Positions 17,495 to 27,151 of a DNA stretch of 64,000 nt are shown in pieces. The notes beneath the pieces are model-generated. The model saw nothing but the letters and a program-made list of their open reading frames with translations. It searched no databases and was not told where the DNA came from. The DNA lies in the NCBI GenBank assembly GCA_050250755.1, contig JBFWOB010000022.1:1-64000 (forward strand), in the 5' to 3' direction. The translations under genes and the position numbers were made by a program. Each line of letters begins with the position of its first letter. Positions within the stretch are counted from its first letter, which is position 1. This DNA is from Ga0077555 sp050250755 (GTDB taxonomy: Bacteria; Pseudomonadota; Alphaproteobacteria; Rhizobiales; Hyphomicrobiaceae).

Positions 17495-18280
17495 TTAGCG
17501 AGGAGCTAGCCGCACGGCGCCGTCCAGGCGGATTGCAACGCCGTTCAGCATGATGTTCTCGCAAATATGCGTCGCGAGTGCGGCATACTCGGACGGTTTG
17601 CCGAGGCGTGATGGGAAAGGTACCGATGCCGCCAGCGCGTTCCGAGCGTCGTCCGGCAGGCCGTCGAACATGGGGGTGTGGAAGAGGCCCGGCATGATCG
17701 TCGCGACGCGAATGCCGGATTGGGCCAGATCGCGGGCAATCGGCAAGGTCATGGCGAGGACGCCGCCTTTGGAGGCGGAATAGGCCACCTGCCCAATTTG
17801 TCCTTCTTCGGCAGCGACCGACGAGGTGCATACAATGACGCCGCGCTCGTTGTCCTCGCCCAGAGGCGGCAAGGTCTGCATGTGAGCGGCCGACTTGGCG
17901 ATCATGAGAAATGTGCCGATGAGATTGACCTGAATAACCTTGCTGAACGAGGCGAGGTCGTGCGGTTCGATGGCGCCCGTATCGCGGCTCTTGCGGGTAA
18001 TCCGCTTGCCGATGGCAATGCCGGCGCAGTTGACCAGGATGCGTTCGGAGCCGACGGTTTCCCGAGATGCTGCGAAGGCGGCGTCGACGCTGGCCTCGCT
18101 GGTCACATCGCATTGGAAGAACTTGCCGCCGATCGCCTTCGCGTGAGCTTCGCCAAGGGTGGCGTTCAGATCGAAGATCGCGACCTTGACGCCTTTTTCA
18201 GCGAGCGCTTTGGCGGTTGCACCACCGAGGCCAGAGGCGCCACCCGTGACGACGGCGGTAATGTTCGATCCGAGCTGCAT
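17495..18280 (-). CDS. Short-chain dehydrogenase, 3-hydroxyacyl-CoA dehydrogenase type 2-like
   Basis: This is an NAD(P)-dependent oxidoreductase of the SDR superfamily, 261 residues. It has the cofactor motif TGGASGLGGATA near residue 12, NCAG near 84, and the catalytic Ser-Tyr-Lys seen as CTSSVAAEEGQ and VAYSASKGG. The overall pattern, with an inserted loop after NCAG and a C-terminal RLDGAVRLAPR, resembles the HSD17B10-like 3-hydroxyacyl-CoA dehydrogenases of fatty-acid or branched-chain breakdown. Substrate is inferred only. There is a good AGGAG site. It is divergent from the threonine aldolase gene. Confidence 0.85.
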   Translation of the reverse strand: MQLGSNITAVVTGGASGLGGATAKALAEKGVKVAIFDLNATLGEAHAKAIGGKFFQCDVTSEASVDAAFAASRETVGSERILVNCAGIAIGKRITRKSRDTGAIEPHDLASFSKVIQVNLIGTFLMIAKSAAHMQTLPPLGEDNERGVIVCTSSVAAEEGQIGQVAYSASKGGVLAMTLPIARDLAQSGIRVATIMPGLFHTPMFDGLPDDARNALAASVPFPSRLGKPSEYAALATHICENIMLNGVAIRLDGAVRLAPR

Positions 18281-18396
18281 GGGCCTCTCCTGTTCGATTG
18301 AAACGATTGGGCGATTGAAGGGCGAACGGCGCTGTCATACGGTTCGCGGCTGGCGCGGTAAAGCGCACGTACAGTCCAACTCCTCTGGAGGCACCT

Positions 18397-19461
18397 GTGG
18401 CCCCGACCGCGCAGAACCGTTTGATCGACCTTTACAGCGATACGCAGACCAAGCCGTCCATCGGCATGCGCAAGGCCATGGCCGAAGCGGAGGTTGGCGA
18501 CGAGCAGCGCGGTGAAGATCCCACAACGAACAGATTGCAGGAGCGTGTCGCAGAACTTGTCGGCAAGGAAGCCGCCATTTTCCTGCCCTCGGGAACCATG
18601 TGCAACCAGATCGCCATGCTGGTGCACTGCCGACCCGGAGACGAGATTATTGGTTCTGCCGAAACGCACGTTTTCACGTCCGAGGGCGGGGGCGCCGCTG
18701 TGCTGGCCGGCGCCCAGACGCTGTGGATTCCAAGCGAGAAAGGCATTTTCACAGGCAAAGACGTGGCCGCGGCGATCCGTACGGGAGATGGCCGGCACAA
18801 CCCGATTTCGCGCGTGCTGGTAATCGAGCAAACGGTGAATCGGGGCGGCGGTGCCATCTGGAAGCCTGAGCAAATTGCCGAGGTAGCGGGCGTCGCGAAG
18901 GCGCACGGTCTGATCGTCCACATGGATGGTGCGCGGCTGCCGAATGCTGTTGTTGGCTCGGGTGTCTCGGCAACAGAGATGACACGGCACGTCGATACGG
19001 TTTGGCTCGACCTGTCGAAGGGGCTCGGGTGTCCTATCGGCGGCGTGCTGGCAGGGTCGAAAGCCTTCATCAACGAGGCGTGGCGCTGGAAGCACCGGCT
19101 CGGAGGAGCTATGCGACAGTCCGGCATCATTGCGGCTGCCGGACTCTATGCGCTCGACCACAATATGGAAAAGCTCGCTGATGATCACGCCAATGCGCGG
19201 CGTCTCGGAGAGCATATCGCCGCTGTTCCGGGCCTCGCGCTCTATACGCCGACGATTGAATCGAACATCGTCTTTTTCGATCCATCAGGGGCCGGGCTTA
19301 CCTCCAGGCAGGTGCACGATGCGTTGCTCGAGCGCGGCGTCCGGATGGGTCTCACGTACGGCAACATGATCCGTGCCGTTACGCATCTCGACGTTTCGCG
19401 CGACGACATCGACAAGGTCGGGAAAGCTTTGAAAGACTCCGTGGCGGCGCTCAAGCGCTAG
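18397..19461 (+). CDS. ltaE: Low-specificity L-threonine aldolase
   Basis: This PLP enzyme cleaves L-threonine and allo-threonine to glycine and acetaldehyde. The 354-residue product starts at GTG 18397 with a strong GGAGG five bases upstream. It has the N-terminal LYSDTQTKPS, the pyridoxal-stacking ETHVFTSEGGG, HMDGARLPNA for the cofactor aspartate/arginine, and the Schiff-base lysine in DLSKGLGCPIGG. The minus-strand frame covering it is a shadow. Confidence 0.92.
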   Translation: MAPTAQNRLIDLYSDTQTKPSIGMRKAMAEAEVGDEQRGEDPTTNRLQERVAELVGKEAAIFLPSGTMCNQIAMLVHCRPGDEIIGSAETHVFTSEGGGAAVLAGAQTLWIPSEKGIFTGKDVAAAIRTGDGRHNPISRVLVIEQTVNRGGGAIWKPEQIAEVAGVAKAHGLIVHMDGARLPNAVVGSGVSATEMTRHVDTVWLDLSKGLGCPIGGVLAGSKAFINEAWRWKHRLGGAMRQSGIIAAAGLYALDHNMEKLADDHANARRLGEHIAAVPGLALYTPTIESNIVFFDPSGAGLTSRQVHDALLERGVRMGLTYGNMIRAVTHLDVSRDDIDKVGKALKDSVAALKR

Positions 19462-19570
19462 CCAGCGCTCTCACTCTTCAATCTTCCAATCACGGTGCTG
19501 CCACGCATCCATCGGACTTGCGCGGCGGCTTACCTCTCTCACACCAATCACGGATGGGGCCGCGGCCAGC

Positions 19571-20770
19571 ATGGCGTTCGAGAATAGGGTCCTTCTATGG
19601 ATGTGTGTGCTCGTGGCCATCAACCAGTTGGGTTTTGGCGGGATGGTTCCGTCGTTGCCGCTTTACGCACAATCGTTCGGTGTGCCGACGTCGGCGGTCG
19701 GCATGGCAGTAGCGATCTACGGCTTGGCGCGGTTCTTCACAGCCGTGCCTTCTGGGCGCTTGTCTGATTGGGTTGGACGCCGACCGACGCTGGCTATCGG
19801 CGGATTGATCTCCTCAGCCGGAAATTTGTGGTGCGCGGTAGCCAGCAGCTACCCGGAGTTTATCATTGCGCGGTTCGTCGCGGGCGCCGGCGCCGGGCTG
19901 ATTGTGACCACGGGGCAGATCGTTCTTGCCGATATCACAACCCCCGCAAAACGTGGGCGCATGCTGGCGCTTTATCAGGGTACTTTCATTTTTGCTGTCG
20001 GCATTGGGCCGTTTCCGGGAGGACTTCTCGCCGAGCATTATGGGCTTTCGGCGCCGTTCTGGGCGTACGGGTTTGCGGCTTTGCTCGTGACGGGTGTCGC
20101 GTGGTTCGCCGTTGGCGAAACGAAGGATATCGGAAAGGCGGCCACTCCCCACCTCGCGGCGTCGCAGTCGTTCATTACCCAGTTTCGCATGCTAACCGCG
20201 AAGATCGGCTTTGCGCTGATCAGCGTGATCGTTCTGATGGGAGCTATCGTTCGGACCGGCGGGTTGTTCACGGTCATTCCAATCCTTGCCGACGAACAGC
20301 TCCATATCTCAGTGAGCGCCATCGGCTTTGCGCTGATGCTGGGGAGCATCGCGGGACTGGTGACCGCGTATCCTCTTGGATGGATTACGGATCGTTTTGG
20401 AAGGAAAGCTGTGATCGTTCCTGCGACGCTGGTCTCGGGGTCATCGATGATGCTTTTCTGTGTTGCGCCGGATTATACGTGGTTCATGATCGCCAGCATC
20501 GTTTGGGGCGTGGCTATTTCGGCGCTCGGAACGGCGCCAGCCGCCTACGCAGCTGACTCGGCGCCTCCCGGGATGAATGCGGCGGCCATGAGCACGTTTC
20601 GCCTGATTGCGGATGCCGGCTATGTCGCTGGACCTCTTCTTCTCGGCTTCATCGTTGACTTGCTGGGCGCCACGACGGCTCTTGTGACTGCCGCGCTCTT
20701 GATCATCGCTTCGGGCATTGCGTTTGCGGCCTTCGCGCCAGAGACCTATCGCGGGAAACCTCCGGCTTAG
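19571..20770 (+). CDS. MFS transporter (DHA1-like drug/metabolite efflux)
   Basis: This is a major facilitator superfamily inner-membrane transporter of 399 residues with about twelve hydrophobic helices. The loop 2-3 motif GRLSDWVGRRPTLAIGG marks the MFS, and it is repeated in weaker form in the second half as GWITDRFGRKAVIV. The overall pattern fits the DHA1 multidrug efflux group, but the substrate cannot be given. It lies about 110 bp after ltaE on the same strand and may be co-transcribed. Confidence 0.88.
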   Translation: MAFENRVLLWMCVLVAINQLGFGGMVPSLPLYAQSFGVPTSAVGMAVAIYGLARFFTAVPSGRLSDWVGRRPTLAIGGLISSAGNLWCAVASSYPEFIIARFVAGAGAGLIVTTGQIVLADITTPAKRGRMLALYQGTFIFAVGIGPFPGGLLAEHYGLSAPFWAYGFAALLVTGVAWFAVGETKDIGKAATPHLAASQSFITQFRMLTAKIGFALISVIVLMGAIVRTGGLFTVIPILADEQLHISVSAIGFALMLGSIAGLVTAYPLGWITDRFGRKAVIVPATLVSGSSMMLFCVAPDYTWFMIASIVWGVAISALGTAPAAYAADSAPPGMNAAAMSTFRLIADAGYVAGPLLLGFIVDLLGATTALVTAALLIIASGIAFAAFAPETYRGKPPA

Positions 20771-20889
20771 ATACGTTGGAATGAGCTTTGAGATGGGAAC
20801 CGTCAAATTTGTTTGGAGCGTGAGGCCTTAGCGCCGCCAGCGAAAGTCTCATACACAAATTGATTCACGTGTGACATTCCGGCCCCGGT

Positions 20890-21882
20890 CTATGCAACCG
20901 GGCCAAGAGTGCGCCGCCAGAATGACAGCATGTCCTCGCGGAAAAGCTCGGCGTCACCAGGATTGCTGCCGAGTTTTGCGCCCTTTTTTCCGTTGCCAGC
21001 CTTGAGCGAGTAGATCATCACGTCGCGGTCTACGAGAGTCGGATCGGGGGCATCGTTGAGAGGGTGCAGGAATGCTCCGTTGTCATCTAGATACGTCGTC
21101 GGAGCATGTGGCGAGACCGATGCCTCGGCAATGTCTACGATTGAGCTGCCACGGTCGAAGCTATGATGGGCGCCTGAAACGATGCGCATCGAGGCGCGTC
21201 CGCCGCTTAAACGAATGGCTTGGCAATGGCCCTGCACCTGCATGGGCGAGCACCATTCGTCGCGATCTCCGATCAAAGCGCGAATCTCGGTGTCGCCGAC
21301 ACGAGGATCGAGAAACTGGTGGCCGCTCCACGGATAAGCGGCGAGCACCGCGATCGGACCGTTGCCGGCGCCCACAATCGCATCGGCGAAGCGACGCGTT
21401 GCGGCTGTCAGGACGGCTGCGCCTCCGCGGCTGTGTCCCTGCGCGCCGGTGCGGCTCGAATCAATCTCGGGGCGTGCAGCAATCACTTTCCAGGCAGCGA
21501 GAACATCATAGGCGCTCGCCGCGAATGAGAATTGGGTTTGCTTGGCAACGGTCGACGTCACGCCGCGCGCGCCAAAGCTATCCAACACGAAGGCCGCAAT
21601 ACCGGCGGAGGTGATAGTTGCGGCGTGCGTGAGGTTTGCTGCGGTGACGCCCAGACTCCCGGGAATAATCAGCACGACAGGCCATTTGCCGCTTTTGGTG
21701 GAGCTCGTTGCTGGCAGAAACAGCTTGCCGTCGATCGTGATCGGTTGCAGCGCGGCAGGTTGGCTGATTGCTTCGTAGTAGTTGGCTGGCGATGCCGAGG
21801 GGATCTCGAGGTTTAGGCCACGAATGCCATTTTCCAGGATGACGTCGCGGTCTCGGAATCGCGCTGAGGCATTTGCCGTCAT
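20890..21882 (-). CDS. Dienelactone-hydrolase-like alpha/beta hydrolase
   Basis: This is a 330-residue alpha/beta hydrolase. The nucleophile elbow is GHSRGG (serine, not the cysteine of true dienelactone hydrolases). The acid is probably the aspartate in ALIGDRDEW, and the histidine lies in SGAHHSFDRG. The protein lacks a clear signal peptide and is likely cytoplasmic. Substrate unknown. The start has a GAGGGAG site. It is convergent with the MFS gene and sits 80 bp upstream, on the same strand, of nothing related. Confidence 0.78.
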   Translation of the reverse strand: MTANASARFRDRDVILENGIRGLNLEIPSASPANYYEAISQPAALQPITIDGKLFLPATSSTKSGKWPVVLIIPGSLGVTAANLTHAATITSAGIAAFVLDSFGARGVTSTVAKQTQFSFAASAYDVLAAWKVIAARPEIDSSRTGAQGHSRGGAAVLTAATRRFADAIVGAGNGPIAVLAAYPWSGHQFLDPRVGDTEIRALIGDRDEWCSPMQVQGHCQAIRLSGGRASMRIVSGAHHSFDRGSSIVDIAEASVSPHAPTTYLDDNGAFLHPLNDAPDPTLVDRDVMIYSLKAGNGKKGAKLGSNPGDAELFREDMLSFWRRTLGPVA

Positions 21883-21961
21883 TTTGGGCTCCCTCGGACA
21901 CTTGTCGTTAAAGCGTCCGATTGAAACCGCTTAGCGTCAAGCGCGACGTCGACGGTGGGTG

Positions 21962-24541
21962 TCAATCTTTCATCTTCGAGAAGAATGGCCCAACGATATC
22001 CGAATAGTCGTCGGTCCAGGCACGCAAGCCTTTCGCGTCGAGAGGCTTTGCTCCCTTGAGTGCGGCGAATGGCGCAAGAGCCTCGGCAGACTTGGCAAAG
22101 ACGGCAATTGTCGATGTCGTCTGGCCGTAGCCGCCATCCGCCTCATCGTCCGAAACGAGTACGCCGTGTGCGCTGTCGACGAGTTTGACGGTTGCTCCGA
22201 GGACGGCGTCGAGGTCGAGGTAGCGATTTGAGATATGCAGGACCGCAACGCCGTTTGGGCTGGTCTTCTTCAGGTAAAGGGCCATAGCTTCTGCCGTCAT
22301 CAGATGGATCGGAACGGCATCCGAGGTGAACGCATCGACGATGATGAGGTCGAACGCCCCGTCTGGTTCTTTGGCAAGTGTCAGCCGCGCGTCTCCGAGC
22401 GCGATGTCGGGTGGCTTCGGCTGGCAGCTATCCAGATACGTGAAGTTTGTTGGATTGCGCGCGATCGAAATCATCAACGGGTCGATTTCGAAAAAGCGCC
22501 AGCGTTCGCCGTCTTTCGCGAGGCATGCGAGGGAGCCGGCGCCGAGCCCGATAATGCCAAATCGTCCCGTTCCGCCCTTTGCGGTGACGTTCTCGCGTGC
22601 TGCCTCCACGGATTTGGCCATGGGACTCGCTGGATAGTAATATGTGCCCGGCGTCGGATCGGGTGCGGCGACGCCAAATTCGTCACGCATGCGCTGGGCG
22701 CCGTGCAGTGTCGTGCCATGGGTCAGGATGTTGTATTGGCCCGAGCTGTAGACGCGGTAGACACCAAAATAGCTGCGTTGCGCGTCGGCACGGCGAACAC
22801 CCGATGGCAAGAGCACGATGGCGCCACACATTCCGAGAGCCGCGACGAGTTGGCGTCCGGGATGGCCCCAAAGCAGGAGGATGATCAGCCCGAACAGGGC
22901 AGCGGTGACGGCCGTGCTGCCCCATTCGATCGCCATGAGGCGCGTCGACATATAGATCTCGGCAAGTCCCGCTGCCCACCACGCGGAGCCGGGAAGATTG
23001 GCGCTATCGACAGATGGGAGCTGGGGAACTGCCTTGGGTACCCAGATGAGGATCAAAATCGCCGCCGCGATTACGATCCAAAGCGACAAGAGCTCTTCCC
23101 AGCGTTTGCGGCCCTGTCCCAGCGAGAAGACCCCCGGTTGGCACGCGAGTGTGAGAGCCAGAAGAAGGGGATATTCGAAAATCTCGGAGAACAGGCGTGG
23201 CGCGAGGAGAGCGGAGAAGAGCCCACCCAGCACGCCACCAAGCGACATGAGCAAGTAGAATTCTGTCAGCCGGGCGGCCGGCGGGCGCGTGTCGTAAAGC
23301 GTGCGATGCGCGACCATGGTCGCGGCAAAGAAGACGGCGACGCCGGTCGAGGCCGTGATGAACCAGCCTTCGTGCTCAGTCTGCGAAAGAGCCAGCAGCG
23401 CCAGGATCAGAGCACCGATGTGCACGGCACGCATGCCATCCATCGAAGGTTTGCGCCAGATCCACTTCACGACGACGATATAGAGCAGCGCTCCGATGGC
23501 TCCCGCGAGTGCTTGGCCCTCGATCGAGATCTCCTCGATCCCAAACAGCAGCTTGGCGATAGGGGGCCAGAATGCGCCGGCTCCGAGCGCAACGACGCAG
23601 GCAGCCGGGAGCAGAGCGATTGCGTGATCGCGGAAGACCAGCACGAACGTCAGCAGGTAAAGCGCGAGCGGCAAGACCCAAAGCAACGGGGCGGACGCGA
23701 CATCCATGCTGATGTGCGTCGTGAAGGCGGTTAGAAGCGCAGATGGTACGAACGCCAATCCGACCCAGCCGAGACGGCGCGTGAGCGAGGGCGCAGGTTC
23801 ATCCTGTGGTGTCGGTGTTGCTTCTGTACTGGCACTTGCGGTCGATTGGATAGATGTGCGCACAACGAGGACCGACAGGAGAATAAGCGTGAGCAAAGCC
23901 ACGAATCCGGCCGTCCAGATGCGCGACAGGGCCGATACTCCAAATGCTGGCTCAAGAACGAAAGGATAGGCCAACAACGCGATCAGGCTGCCGAGATTGC
24001 TGGCGCCGTAGAGGAAATACGGATCCCGGGCGTGAGGGTGGCCGGACGCGGAAAACCACGCCTGCAGGAGGGGTGCATTCGCGGATACGGCGAGGAATGG
24101 CAGACCGACGCCGGCCGCGAATAGTCCGAGCTGCCAGAAGGCAGGATCACCCGGTGGGGGCTCTCCAAAGCCAGTGGGAATGGCAATCGGAAGGGCGAGA
24201 AGGGCGATGCTGGTCAGGACGATGTGGATAATACCGCCAACCAGCGGACGCGTTACGCGATTGAGAATGTGCGCGTAGCAATACCCGGCCAGCAAGGTCG
24301 CTTGGAAGAAGACCAGGGCGACCGCCCACACCGATGGGGAACCGCCGAGTGTCGGCAGCACCATCTTCGCGAACATCGGCTGAACCGAGAAGAGAAGCAG
24401 CGCCGACAGAAACGTCGTGGCGGTATAAACGATGAGGGCAACTGTGCCCTGCCCAGTGGGAGCGACCGGGTGTGGCGCCTCGCCTCGAGTGGTGGCTGGC
24501 GCATTCCCGGCCGTCTCGCCGGCCTGAACGTCATCCTGCAT
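21962..24541 (-). CDS. Fused membrane protein / spermidine-synthase-like methyltransferase-fold protein
   Basis: The 859-residue protein has an N-terminal region (about residues 35-560) with some fourteen or more hydrophobic helices of the MFS/'fused spermidine synthase' type. The C-terminal domain (about 600-859) is a spermidine-synthase-like Rossmann fold, with FGIIGLGAGSLACLAKDGE as cofactor glycine motif, FFEIDPLMISIA, and DLIIVDAFTSDAVPIHLMT. Such fusions are common in proteobacteria, but aminopropyl transfer has not been shown for most. An export role coupled to a small-molecule transferase is inference. The start has a good GGGAG site. Confidence 0.8.
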   Translation of the reverse strand: MQDDVQAGETAGNAPATTRGEAPHPVAPTGQGTVALIVYTATTFLSALLLFSVQPMFAKMVLPTLGGSPSVWAVALVFFQATLLAGYCYAHILNRVTRPLVGGIIHIVLTSIALLALPIAIPTGFGEPPPGDPAFWQLGLFAAGVGLPFLAVSANAPLLQAWFSASGHPHARDPYFLYGASNLGSLIALLAYPFVLEPAFGVSALSRIWTAGFVALLTLILLSVLVVRTSIQSTASASTEATPTPQDEPAPSLTRRLGWVGLAFVPSALLTAFTTHISMDVASAPLLWVLPLALYLLTFVLVFRDHAIALLPAACVVALGAGAFWPPIAKLLFGIEEISIEGQALAGAIGALLYIVVVKWIWRKPSMDGMRAVHIGALILALLALSQTEHEGWFITASTGVAVFFAATMVAHRTLYDTRPPAARLTEFYLLMSLGGVLGGLFSALLAPRLFSEIFEYPLLLALTLACQPGVFSLGQGRKRWEELLSLWIVIAAAILILIWVPKAVPQLPSVDSANLPGSAWWAAGLAEIYMSTRLMAIEWGSTAVTAALFGLIILLLWGHPGRQLVAALGMCGAIVLLPSGVRRADAQRSYFGVYRVYSSGQYNILTHGTTLHGAQRMRDEFGVAAPDPTPGTYYYPASPMAKSVEAARENVTAKGGTGRFGIIGLGAGSLACLAKDGERWRFFEIDPLMISIARNPTNFTYLDSCQPKPPDIALGDARLTLAKEPDGAFDLIIVDAFTSDAVPIHLMTAEAMALYLKKTSPNGVAVLHISNRYLDLDAVLGATVKLVDSAHGVLVSDDEADGGYGQTTSTIAVFAKSAEALAPFAALKGAKPLDAKGLRAWTDDYSDIVGPFFSKMKD

Positions 24542-24646
24542 CGTTCATCTCCCAGGGGACTGCGCACGGTTCAACCCGCTCATATAGTGCGTGGGCTGCT
24601 CCTTGCGACCGTCCGGGTGCATTGGACACAGGAATTCGTGGCTCGC

Positions 24647-25339
24647 TCAGATCGTTACAGTCTCGCCGGGTTTTGGTGCCACGACATTGTGCCCGGCCAT
24701 TTCGGCCACGAATTTCGAGGCGTCGGGATCGAGCATGCCCGGGAACGTTCCGTAGTGGCACGGCAGTATCGTCTTGAAAGAAAAGAACCTCTTGCATGTG
24801 AAGGCAGCCGATTTGGCCCCCATGGTGAACCGATCACCGATCGGGACGATGCCGATGTCGGGCTTATGAAGCTCAGCGATCAACTCCATCCCGCTGAACA
24901 TATCGGTGTCGCCCATGTGATAGACGGTCTTACCTTCCTTCGTTTTCAGAATGATTCCGTTCGGGTTACCGAGGTAAACGCCGTTCGATGATGACGAATG
25001 CAAGGCGTTGACGAGGCTCAGATCGAAATCCTTGTCGGAGACGGTGCCGCCCGTGTTCATCGGCTGGATTTGTTCAGCGCCCATTTTCTGAACATGCAGG
25101 GCGAGCTCGTAAGTGGCGAACAGCGGTGCTCCGGTCGCTTTGCAGATTTCTCCCGCGTCGCCGATGTGATCGTCGTGGCCGTGTGTCAGCGCAACGTGAG
25201 TGACGCCCTTCGTTGCAGTCTCGAAGTTGATCCCCGCATTCTGGAAGGTGGGATTACCTTTCAAAAAAGGGTCGATGAGGATGACGCTCGAACCGGTTTC
25301 GATGCGGAAGCAAGAGTGACCGAACCAGGTGATTTTCAT
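24647..25339 (-). CDS. UPF0173 metal-dependent hydrolase (metallo-beta-lactamase fold)
   Basis: The 230-residue product starts MKITWFGHSCFRIE, typical of the UPF0173 group of the metallo-beta-lactamase superfamily. It carries the metal site THGHDDHIGDAGEI, HMGDTDMFSGM and a late LPCHYGTFPGM. The reaction is unknown. The frame is open another 130 codons upstream, but ATG 25339 with GGAGG upstream fits the family start exactly. It is divergent from ruvX across a 69-bp gap. Confidence 0.9.
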   Translation of the reverse strand: MKITWFGHSCFRIETGSSVILIDPFLKGNPTFQNAGINFETATKGVTHVALTHGHDDHIGDAGEICKATGAPLFATYELALHVQKMGAEQIQPMNTGGTVSDKDFDLSLVNALHSSSSNGVYLGNPNGIILKTKEGKTVYHMGDTDMFSGMELIAELHKPDIGIVPIGDRFTMGAKSAAFTCKRFFSFKTILPCHYGTFPGMLDPDASKFVAEMAGHNVVAPKPGETVTI

Positions 25340-25408
25340 GCCTTGGCCTCCATTGGGAGCTGATGCCTGAGAGTGGTGAACTAAGCCGGAGCGCACTATA
25401 AGGGCGGC

Positions 25409-25945
25409 ATGACCGAGGACAAATCTCTTGAGCTCGATGAGCCGACTGATCCGCCCGATACCTTGCGTGGTGTGCTGCCGCTCGACATTTTTGCAGCTGC
25501 GCTCGCGCCGGGCGCACGCTTGATCGGCATCGATGTCGGTACGAAGACACTCGGGCTCGCACTTTCCGATGTGTCCCGGATGATCGCATCTGCGCTTGAG
25601 ACGATCCGGCGGACGAAATTCAAAGCCGATGCCGTGCGATTGCTCCAGCTCGCCAGCACGCATGGCGTCGGTGGATTTGTCGTGGGACTCCCGATCAACC
25701 TCGATGGTTCCCAGGGTCCGCGTGCGCAATCGTCAAAGGCGTTTGCGCGAAACCTCGCGGGCCTTACAGATGCGCCGATCCTGCTCTGGGACGAGCGGCT
25801 TTCGACAGCGGAGGCCGAGCGGATGCTGATCGATGCGGATACGTCTCGTCGACGCCGGGCGGAGGTCATCGACAAGCTCGCTGCGACATTGATTTTGCAG
25901 GGTGCGCTCGACCGGATGCGGAAGCCGCCGCCGATGACTCTCTAG
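25409..25945 (+). CDS. ruvX: Holliday junction resolvase RuvX (YqgF)
   Basis: This is an RNase H-fold protein of 178 residues, a putative Holliday junction resolvase also linked to 16S rRNA 5'-end maturation. The core starts at RLIGIDVGTKTLGLALSD (about residue 38), with the catalytic aspartate, and continues with GFVVGLPINLDGS and LLWDERLSTAEAERML. The 36-residue N-terminal extension before the core is longer than in E. coli but usual in Rhizobiales. Confidence 0.92.
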   Translation: MTEDKSLELDEPTDPPDTLRGVLPLDIFAAALAPGARLIGIDVGTKTLGLALSDVSRMIASALETIRRTKFKADAVRLLQLASTHGVGGFVVGLPINLDGSQGPRAQSSKAFARNLAGLTDAPILLWDERLSTAEAERMLIDADTSRRRRAEVIDKLAATLILQGALDRMRKPPPMTL

Positions 25946-26025
25946 CGACTACTTTCGGAAATGGCGAACGGCTGATAACGCATAGCCGCGCCGATCCTTA
26001 TTTTCTTTCCGCACGCGAGCCGTCC

Positions 26026-26718
26026 TTGCTCCATCTCTCCGCCTCTCCACTCGATCTTATCGCGCCGGTTGTCTTCCTGACCGTTCTCATCGGCTATGGC
26101 TACGTTGCCGCGATCGGCCCCTTGGAACGCCGCAGTATCGTTGGTGCCGTCCAGCGGCAACGCGAGCGGTGGATGGCAATCATGGCCGTCAGGGATATGC
26201 GCATGGTCGATGCGCAGCTTCTTGGAGGACTGGCGCAAGGAAATGCGTTCTTCGCCTCGACGTCGGCGATCATCATCGGTGGGTTGGCCACGCTTCTCGG
26301 ATCGGGCGACAAAGTGCAGGTGCTGTTGGAGCGGCTTCCGTTCGTGGCCACGTCGTCGACAACTCTTTTCGAGATCAAGTTGCTGTTGCTGATCGCGATC
26401 TTCATGTTCTCGTTCTTCAAGTTCGCGTGGGCCTTCAGGCTCTCGCACTATGCCGCGATCATGATCGGTGCGGCGCCCATTGCGGATGGCAGCAACGTCG
26501 ATCTCTGCCAATCACACGCCAAACGTACAGCACGCCTGATTGGCATAGCGGCTGGCCATGCAAACTCCGGATTGCGGGGCTATTACTACGCGATGGCTGC
26601 CATGGCCTGGTTCTTTCATCCGATCGCGCTGCTTGTGGCCACCGCCTGGGTGCTGGCGATCCTGGTGCGGCGCGATTTCTTCTCACGCTCTCGCCGATTG
26701 ATGGCGGAAGAGTCATAA
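26026..26718 (+). CDS. DUF599 family membrane protein
   Basis: This is a 230-residue inner-membrane protein of unknown function with four main hydrophobic segments (about residues 8-28, 72-95, 112-135 and 190-212). The family pattern is seen in MAIMAVRDMRMVDAQLLGGL and in FKFAWAFRLSHYAAIMIGAAP. The only start that covers the first helix is TTG 26026; no strong Shine-Dalgarno precedes it, so the start is uncertain. Confidence 0.75.
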   Translation: MLHLSASPLDLIAPVVFLTVLIGYGYVAAIGPLERRSIVGAVQRQRERWMAIMAVRDMRMVDAQLLGGLAQGNAFFASTSAIIIGGLATLLGSGDKVQVLLERLPFVATSSTTLFEIKLLLLIAIFMFSFFKFAWAFRLSHYAAIMIGAAPIADGSNVDLCQSHAKRTARLIGIAAGHANSGLRGYYYAMAAMAWFFHPIALLVATAWVLAILVRRDFFSRSRRLMAEES

Positions 26719-27151
26719 AGCGCCGAGAGCGGTATAAATAAATTGGACTACCGCGGTATACATTTTGCGGACGCGCCGGTATTCGAGGAACTTGTGTGGG
26801 TCATCGTCGTTTCTGATTGAACCGGCCTAGCGATGTAACGTGACCATAGGCGTGCGTCCTATGCCGGCAGTCGAGATGATAGCCGCTCTTATATGCTGCT
26901 GCATGTGCTCGCAAAATAAGATTCGGCGGCCGCTTAGGGGTGGGAATGGGCATATAAGCCCTCAGCTCACCGCATTGTGAGGGCTATTCTCGATGCGCAG
27001 CGATTAAGTGAGCTGCGTCAGGATGTTTTTCGCAAGGTGAATTGACTCTCATCTTCAGTATTACGATCTGTAAGCAAAGGAATTTGGATCGCCCGGAATT
27101 TGTACGTGCGGTCAAGAGCGTGCAATGCCGTCGAACGATCGGGAGCAGACT
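26719..27151. promoter_or_regulatory. 433-bp gene-free region with hairpin and short direct repeats upstream of the MarR gene
   Basis: No plausible coding frame lies here. An 8-mer GCGGTATA occurs twice 24 bp apart (26729-26736 and 26753-26760). A perfect 8-bp stem AGCCCTCA/TGAGGGCT occupies 26957-26964 and 26978-26985 with a 13-base loop and only a short T stretch after it. The repeats may be regulator half-sites for the adjacent MarR protein; this is inference. Confidence 0.35.

Noticed and set aside
18166..19215. 349-codon minus-strand frame
   Set aside because: It is antisense to threonine aldolase and the SDR gene, arginine/serine-rich and without motifs.
22235..23734. 499-codon plus-strand frame
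   Set aside because: It is a hydrophilic shadow of the many-helix region of the spermidine-synthase-like fusion.
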